From NCBI GenBank assembly GCA_000149265.1, contig CH001811.1:218222-282221 (forward strand): a stretch of 64,000 bases of DNA, given 5' to 3'. The first letter of the stretch is position 1, and each line of letters opens with the position of its first letter. A program made the position numbers and the translations under genes. Positions 60,301 to 64,000 of this stretch are shown here, in pieces. The notes below the pieces were generated by a model. It did not search any database and was not told where the DNA came from. It saw only the letters and a list, made by a program, of their open reading frames with translations. The stretch comes from Ciona savignyi. Its lineage: Eukaryota; Chordata; Ascidiacea; Phlebobranchia; Cionidae.

Positions 60301-61377
60301 ACCAAGTCCAATCTTATCCAACTAAACTTACATTTCCCTTGTGGATTGAAGTAAAACGTGTACCAATATATATATATATATATATATATAACACACATTC
60401 TAACCTAAAAAAGGATACCTTATGCTTTCATTGTGTTTGCACTTGTAAAATGTCCATTGATCCACTTCTTTTAAAATGTCTAGTGATCCACAAATCATGT
60501 TATTTGTTACTTATTGTGTGGTATAACTGTTGTATAAGAGTACATGTTCCCACAGGCGTGCCACTTATCCCTTACAATCAACTTTTTTTTATTCCTGATT
60601 AATATGTAATACCATTCTTTTCTCAACCCAGGGGTCCATGGCAGCAGCTTCCATCATCCCCACCATTAATGACCCCACCACGACCCCCAACCTCACCCGT
60701 CTATAGCCCATCATCGCCCCCGGCTTTCATGGAAATCATAGAAAGCGAGAAGCTGCACAAGGAGCGAACCGAACGGACTGGCAAGAAGCCACTTTCAGTG
60801 ATACAGGTAACTGCATGGCCCGAGTGTTAGAGGTGCCAAGGAGGCAGACTTCACTAAAATGATGTTTAGCTTGATAACTTAAACTGCTTACCAAAAATTA
60901 TCGGGATTATCATTGGCCAACTGCCAACTATTTGCCCTCCTGAATTCTGTGTGTAAAAATACCTAAACTTTTTAACATACCATCTATTGTTTGCTAGCCA
61001 CTGCCATATATCCTAAGTCATTTTTTTACAGTATTAAACTTAATTTTACTCTTAAAATACTTTGAATATAATATTCTTTAAATTTGTTAAAAATAATATT
61101 CTTAAAATATGTTAAAAAAATATTCTTAAACTTTAGGGTTAAAATGAATTTTAACCAATAAAAATTCCCTTATATTACTTTAAAATTATTTAATCACACA
61201 ATCATATAATTTATTTCTTGTGTCAATTCTAAGATGGAAGACCAAGCCATGGAAGAATTAAAACTTTTTTACGAAAACTCTCGCAAAAAGATCCTGAACG
61301 ACCAGCAGCATTTCACTGTAACTCGGCTGCCAGTAGAACTCGCGAGAGAATATTTATTACAGCGAAAAAACAGATAA
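48338..61377 (+). CDS. IBTK: Inhibitor of Bruton tyrosine kinase homologue (ankyrin, RCC1, double BTB)
   Basis: In vertebrates IBTK binds BTK and acts as a CUL3 substrate adaptor. Exons: 48338-48431, 49121-49362, 49698-49822, 50307-50454, 51316-51516, 51914-52106, 52482-52603, 52948-53061, 53428-53586, 54175-54318, 54657-54815, 55503-56264, 57359-57520, 58127-58311, 58867-59733, 60073-60189, 60632-60806 and 61234-61377. They sum to 4113 nt, 1370 aa (human 1353), and every phase agrees. Exon 1 (MYELCSTKC, VITKATLHQVK) continues into YIRSHC like the human N-terminus. Ankyrin: GRTPLHIAASCGKTDIV and NWSALHRALYYGRI. RCC1 repeats: ELYTWGVNEN, YSCGNGRGGRLGNG and LYTFGTNAGQLGHGKG. BTB1: DVVFPAHKFILASRSSLLRK. 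BTB2: FQAHKCILASRIPFFHGML, split between two exons. A long disordered region contains KKRRPSEAHSSRK and LSQKERKRLKEKE. The C-terminal MEELKLFYE matches the vertebrate end. Introns carry two MITEs, a minisatellite and a gap. Confidence 0.96.
48752..48822 (+). repeat. Degenerate G-rich, GGGTTAG-like repeat at gap edge
   Basis: About 70 bases of GGGGTT, TTAGGGTTAG and GGGTTTAAATTAG-type words end at the N run. This is likely a minisatellite that stopped the assembly. It lies in IBTK intron 1. Confidence 0.45.
48823..48922. other. Assembly gap (100 N)
   Basis: A run of 100 N in IBTK intron 1. The real length is unknown. No exon is needed here, because exon 1 and exon 2 join in phase around it. 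Confidence 0.99.
51008..51215. repeat. Two-copy direct repeat, ~112 bp
   Basis: ACTGTACCCAATTAAT, TTAGAATTTACCAAAC and TAATGTTAATTCAGTTTT occur in each of two adjacent units in the IBTK intron before exon 5. No coding potential. Confidence 0.75.
53978..54174. repeat. Minisatellite, 41-46-bp unit, about 4.5 copies
   Basis: Units start GTTGA(C/T)TCTTGTTAATG and continue with ATAAC and TTAAATCAACAA. The last partial unit ends GATGGTTACAG, which is the acceptor of IBTK exon 10 at 54175. A separate duplication of a TTGATTTAATATTAAATG word precedes it at about 53919-53962. Confidence 0.8.
54480..54612 (+). mobile_element. Decayed SINE fragment
   Basis: CCGAATAACTCAATTGGTAA resembles the tRNA-like head, and TTCCCATTCACAGTGATAAC then ATGAACATCCCACATCCTA the tail. 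The body between is shortened. It lies in an IBTK intron. Confidence 0.5.
56309..56817. mobile_element. hAT-type MITE, 509 bp, with perfect target duplication
   Basis: Begins CAGTGGTTCCCAACCTGGGG and ends with AAAGGTTGGGAACCACTG, inverted terminal repeats typical of hAT elements. TAATAGAA stands directly on both sides (56301-56308 and 56818-56825), an exact 8-bp target duplication. No transposase frame. Located 45 bases after the end of IBTK exon 12. Confidence 0.93.
57615..57899. mobile_element. hAT-type MITE, 285 bp, with perfect target duplication
   Basis: Begins CAGTGGTTCTCGACCTT and ends GGGTTGAGAAACACTG, with exact 8-bp duplications GTTTAAAT at 57607-57614 and 57900-57907. Non-autonomous. 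Its ends resemble those of the 56309 element but the interior differs. It lies in the IBTK intron between exons 13 and 14. Confidence 0.92.
60367..60391. repeat. (TA)n microsatellite
   Basis: About twelve TA dinucleotides in the IBTK intron between exons 16 and 17. Confidence 0.9.
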
Positions 61378-62900
61378 TTAAAAAATCTGATGCTTTTTAT
61401 TGCATGGTGTTGGTACAGTGCACGTAGCTTATATATTGCTTAGCATTTTTTAACTTTATTCGGATGTAAGTTTCAACTTTTTGGTTTTAGTTTCAATTTG
61501 TATAAATTCTTTTAAATTATGTTCTGTGATAAATTTTTCGTAACTTCAGTTTTTTAATGCTGTCTGTTTTGCTTTTTGTCTAAATTTTGGTGCCTGTAAA
61601 ATTTGGAAAGTGCTTTAGCAATTGGCTGCTAAAAAACAAAAGCTGCATTATTCTTGCAGTCCTGCTTCGAGGTTATTGATTAATTAAACAAATGTGCCAA
61701 GATTCTGATATATATGTGATGCAACTGGTCCAATTTTAAACTAAACAACGAAGCAAATACAGTTAAATAAACGCGAATTTTTGCAGGCGGTAAATGCCCG
61801 ACCAAATAGCTTGGTGGGTAAGTGCGTCGCCTTCACACATAAAAATTACAAATCAAAACGGTCGCTGCTGTTCGGCGGTTGTTTCTACACTTGGCTGACA
61901 TCTGAATCGAGTGAATTATTGAATTTTAACAAAACAGTAACCCGGCGGCGGGCGCGAGGGAATATGACAGTTTCCCGTGTGAGAACGCACCTTTGGTTTT
62001 TTCTTACGTATAATTTACGCGTATAAAGCATGAATATACTAGCCTACATGAAGTTTTTACATGTGGTGGGAGTAAATAAAAAGTATTTATGGGATTTGAA
62101 CAATCAAGTTGAAAGTTTTAGGAATGTTGACCAGAAAGATTAATCCATATGGGGCCGTATCTAAATTTTGATATATAACCCAACAGAATACCACTCACTC
62201 TCCAAAATTCCACGTGAGCCCCAAAATAAAACCGACATAAACCAATTTTAAAAGAATATAAGCTGAACATGAATACCGAGTTTCTAATTTTGCATAAACA
62301 TGTAGCATACAAAAAGAACCCTATAAGCTGGTTGCTTGGACCGTTTTTGTATAGCAGTGGTCGGTATATATATATCGGCCGAGTTAACCATTCCGCCACA
62401 CGAACGTACACAACCACAAAATGTGTTCTGTGATTAGTGGTGGTTAAACAGGTGGTTGACACTCTTTTGTTAGGAGAACATGTTTGCACAAAAACTATTG
62501 CTGCAAAATATACTTGCATTGCTAAGTTATTCCCATACAAACCATAGGTAATTCCCATACAAAGCATTGAAGAGGCGCGATTGTAACTTTCTGTATAAAT
62601 GAACGGATTCAAAAACGGGTTTGAATTGACGGAAACGGGGTGGGAATTTTGCTAAATTTCAATACGGTGTTTAGGGCTTTTAATGGCCAGACCTTAAATA
62701 GAGACAACAAGTGCAGTCAGAAGTAAATGCAAGTCCTGCGGTTCCAAGTTGCATGTATTGAGTTAACTGATATAACACACCAGTATGCAACTGGTTTAGT
62801 TTAAAGTTGGTATGCTTGACACGCTAACATATATGTTTTAGCTATTTGCTTGTCGTTGGACGGCAACTAACGACTTTGAATCTTTGTCTAAACTTATAAG
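61378..62900. other. Intergenic region between IBTK and the collagen-like gene
   Basis: IBTK 3' UTR first, then a decayed SINE at about 61785-61995. A tRNA-like stretch on the minus strand near 62385-62405 (GTGGCGGAATGGTTAACTCG) may be part of another SINE. The 164-codon minus-strand frame at 62118-62612 overlaps it and has no recognisable family features, so it is not called as a gene. The last few hundred bases should hold the promoter of the collagen-like gene. Confidence 0.5.
61785..61995 (+). mobile_element. Diverged tRNA-derived SINE
   Basis: The head has ATAGCTTGGTGGGTAAGTGC, close to a tRNA A-box region. The body has GTAACCCGGCGGCGGGCGCG and GACAGTTTCCCGTGTGAG, the counterparts of the family's GTAACCCGACGGTGGGC and GACGATTGCCCGTGTG. 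Confidence 0.6.
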
Positions 62901-62960
62901 ATGTCTCTAACAGTTTCAGTAAAAATAAAATCGACTTTACAAACATTTAGTGAGATCATA

Positions 62961-63781
62961 ATGGTTAGCGCACGCTCTTTGTTCAGTATATTTGTACTAG
63001 TGGCATTTTCCAGTTGCTTTGTAGCAAGTCAACAAAATAATCGCCCAAAGAATTACAATCAAGTCCAAATTTGCGCGGCAATTTCCAGTATCCCCGACCA
63101 GTTTAATCCATATTCAGGTAAGTTAATTGCGATAGAAACTAATACGTGGGGATCAGTTCAATTATAAAGTTTGTTTTAAGCCAGCAGTACAAATGCACGT
63201 AAGCTAATTGCATTACCAGCTACTGGGTATTTACTAGTGTTTCGCAATCGGTCATCTCGTGAAATAAAGTAGTATTTAAAAGCATGCTATCACAATGATT
63301 AAAAAAAAGCTTACCACACATAAGCAAAGCTAATTAAAAAACAATCTTCAAAAAAGAGAACTGTAGCTAGCGCAATTCTGGCGCGTGTCATAATTATAAA
63401 GAAAGTTTCATGAACAAACGTGTAAATATAAATTATTATTCTTAAAAATGTGCAGGTGGAATTGCTGGGCCGGTTGGGCCGAAAGGAGAGCCCGGACGAC
63501 CGGGAAGTGCGTACAATTCATACCATTTACATTATTCACATCCTTTTGCGTGTAAAAATTAACACTTATTTAACATTGAATTGTTAAACAACTTTTTATT
63601 GCTAATTGTTGTTCCTACATGCAGTTGATGGGCTTCCTGGAATCAAGGGTAGCCGAGGAGGTACGATTACTTGGTTATAATGCAGTTGCTGATTAGGTTG
63701 TAAATATTTTTTTTCCATATTTAATAGATGACGGACTGCCTGGATTTGATGGAGCAAAAGGAGAGATGGGCCAACCGGCAG
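62961..63781 (+). CDS. Secreted collagen-like protein, N-terminal part (continues past window)
   Basis: Exons seen: 62961-63117, 63456-63506, 63625-63660 and 63728-63781, all joined in phase 1, with the last ending at a good donor (CAG/GTAACG). The chosen ATG at 62961 opens a classical signal peptide (MVSARSLFSIFVLVAFSSCF, ending near VAS-QQ). An upstream in-frame ATG at 62901 would add 20 residues ahead of it and spoil the signal. A short linker with one cysteine (QICAAISS) precedes Gly-X-Y triplets: GPVGPKGEPGRPG, GLPGIKGSRG and GLPGFDGAKGEMGQPAG. Exon lengths of 36 and 54 bases are the classical collagen multiples of nine. The single cysteine before a collagen stalk fits trimer-forming collectins or ficolins as well as a collagen. 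The C-terminal domain that would decide lies outside the window. Confidence 0.8.
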
Positions 63782-64000
63782 GTAACGTTCAATGTCGAAA
63801 ATTAGCATTTTTTGGAATTTCTTTCCAGGGGAATTTTCTTTTTCCACTCTGGTTCACGCTTTCGGGCCCCTCCTTTCCTAAAGCTTGTGTGGAGCTCGCT
63901 ATAGTTAAGTTGATTGGTCGTCGTCGTTAGCTGCTGGGTTGAGGCTTAACCTGACGTTCTAGCGAGCCGCGCTGTGATCGAGGTTATCCTTCGATTCACT

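Noticed and set aside
62118..62612. 164-codon minus-strand frame
   Set aside because: Aromatic-rich, low-complexity composition, overlaps a tRNA-like repeat head, and no domain or splice support was found.

Overview
The window is animal nuclear DNA: AT-rich, with multi-exon genes, GT..AG introns of mostly a few hundred bases, and two 100-N assembly gaps (33190-33289 and 48823-48922). Protein matches are chordate-like; the last LIM domain of paxillin, for example, is almost vertebrate in sequence. Compact introns together with many tRNA-derived SINEs and hAT-type MITEs suggest a solitary ascidian of the Ciona type. The species is an inference. Exons below were assembled by hand from splice signals, reading phase and remembered family sequences; no alignment or transcript data were used.

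Layout. (1) 1-9038, minus strand: two head-to-tail SLC7 light-chain amino-acid transporters of b(0,+)AT/SLC7A9 type. The left copy runs off the window and carries a ~336-bp satellite array in its first intron. (2) 10431-18656, minus: a complete 12-coding-exon fatty-acid transport protein/acyl-CoA synthetase (SLC27A1/4-like, 643 aa). One intron holds a fragment of 18S rRNA. (3) 19919-22990, plus: importin-9 in a single exon, divergent from the SLC27 gene and probably sharing its promoter region. (4) 23538-30924, plus: condensin II subunit H2 (NCAPH2, 14 exons, 572 aa). (5) 31979 to about 43785, minus: paxillin (LD motifs plus four LIM domains, about 463 aa). (6) 44067-45153, plus: an unannotated four-exon gene for a 53-residue probable membrane protein. 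(7) 48338-61377, plus: IBTK (ankyrin, RCC1, two BTB domains, 18 exons, 1370 aa). (8) 62961 to the right edge, plus: the 5' end of a secreted collagen-like gene with Gly-X-Y mini-exons.

The genes are a mixture of housekeeping and cell-biology functions: amino-acid and lipid uptake, nuclear import, chromosome condensation, focal adhesion, BTB adaptor and extracellular matrix or lectin. There is no sign of a pathway cluster. Mobile DNA makes up much of the rest. There are at least eight copies or fragments of one tRNA-derived SINE, four hAT-type elements of which three have 8-bp target duplications identical or nearly so (plus one cut off by a gap), a second dispersed repeat family, a long foldback in the SLC27 gene and several tandem repeats. 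Some lie within a few bases of splice sites. The strongest candidates for something undescribed are the small gene at 44067-45153, the intronic 18S rRNA piece, the dimeric satellite, and the transposon ending 12 bases from a paxillin splice donor.
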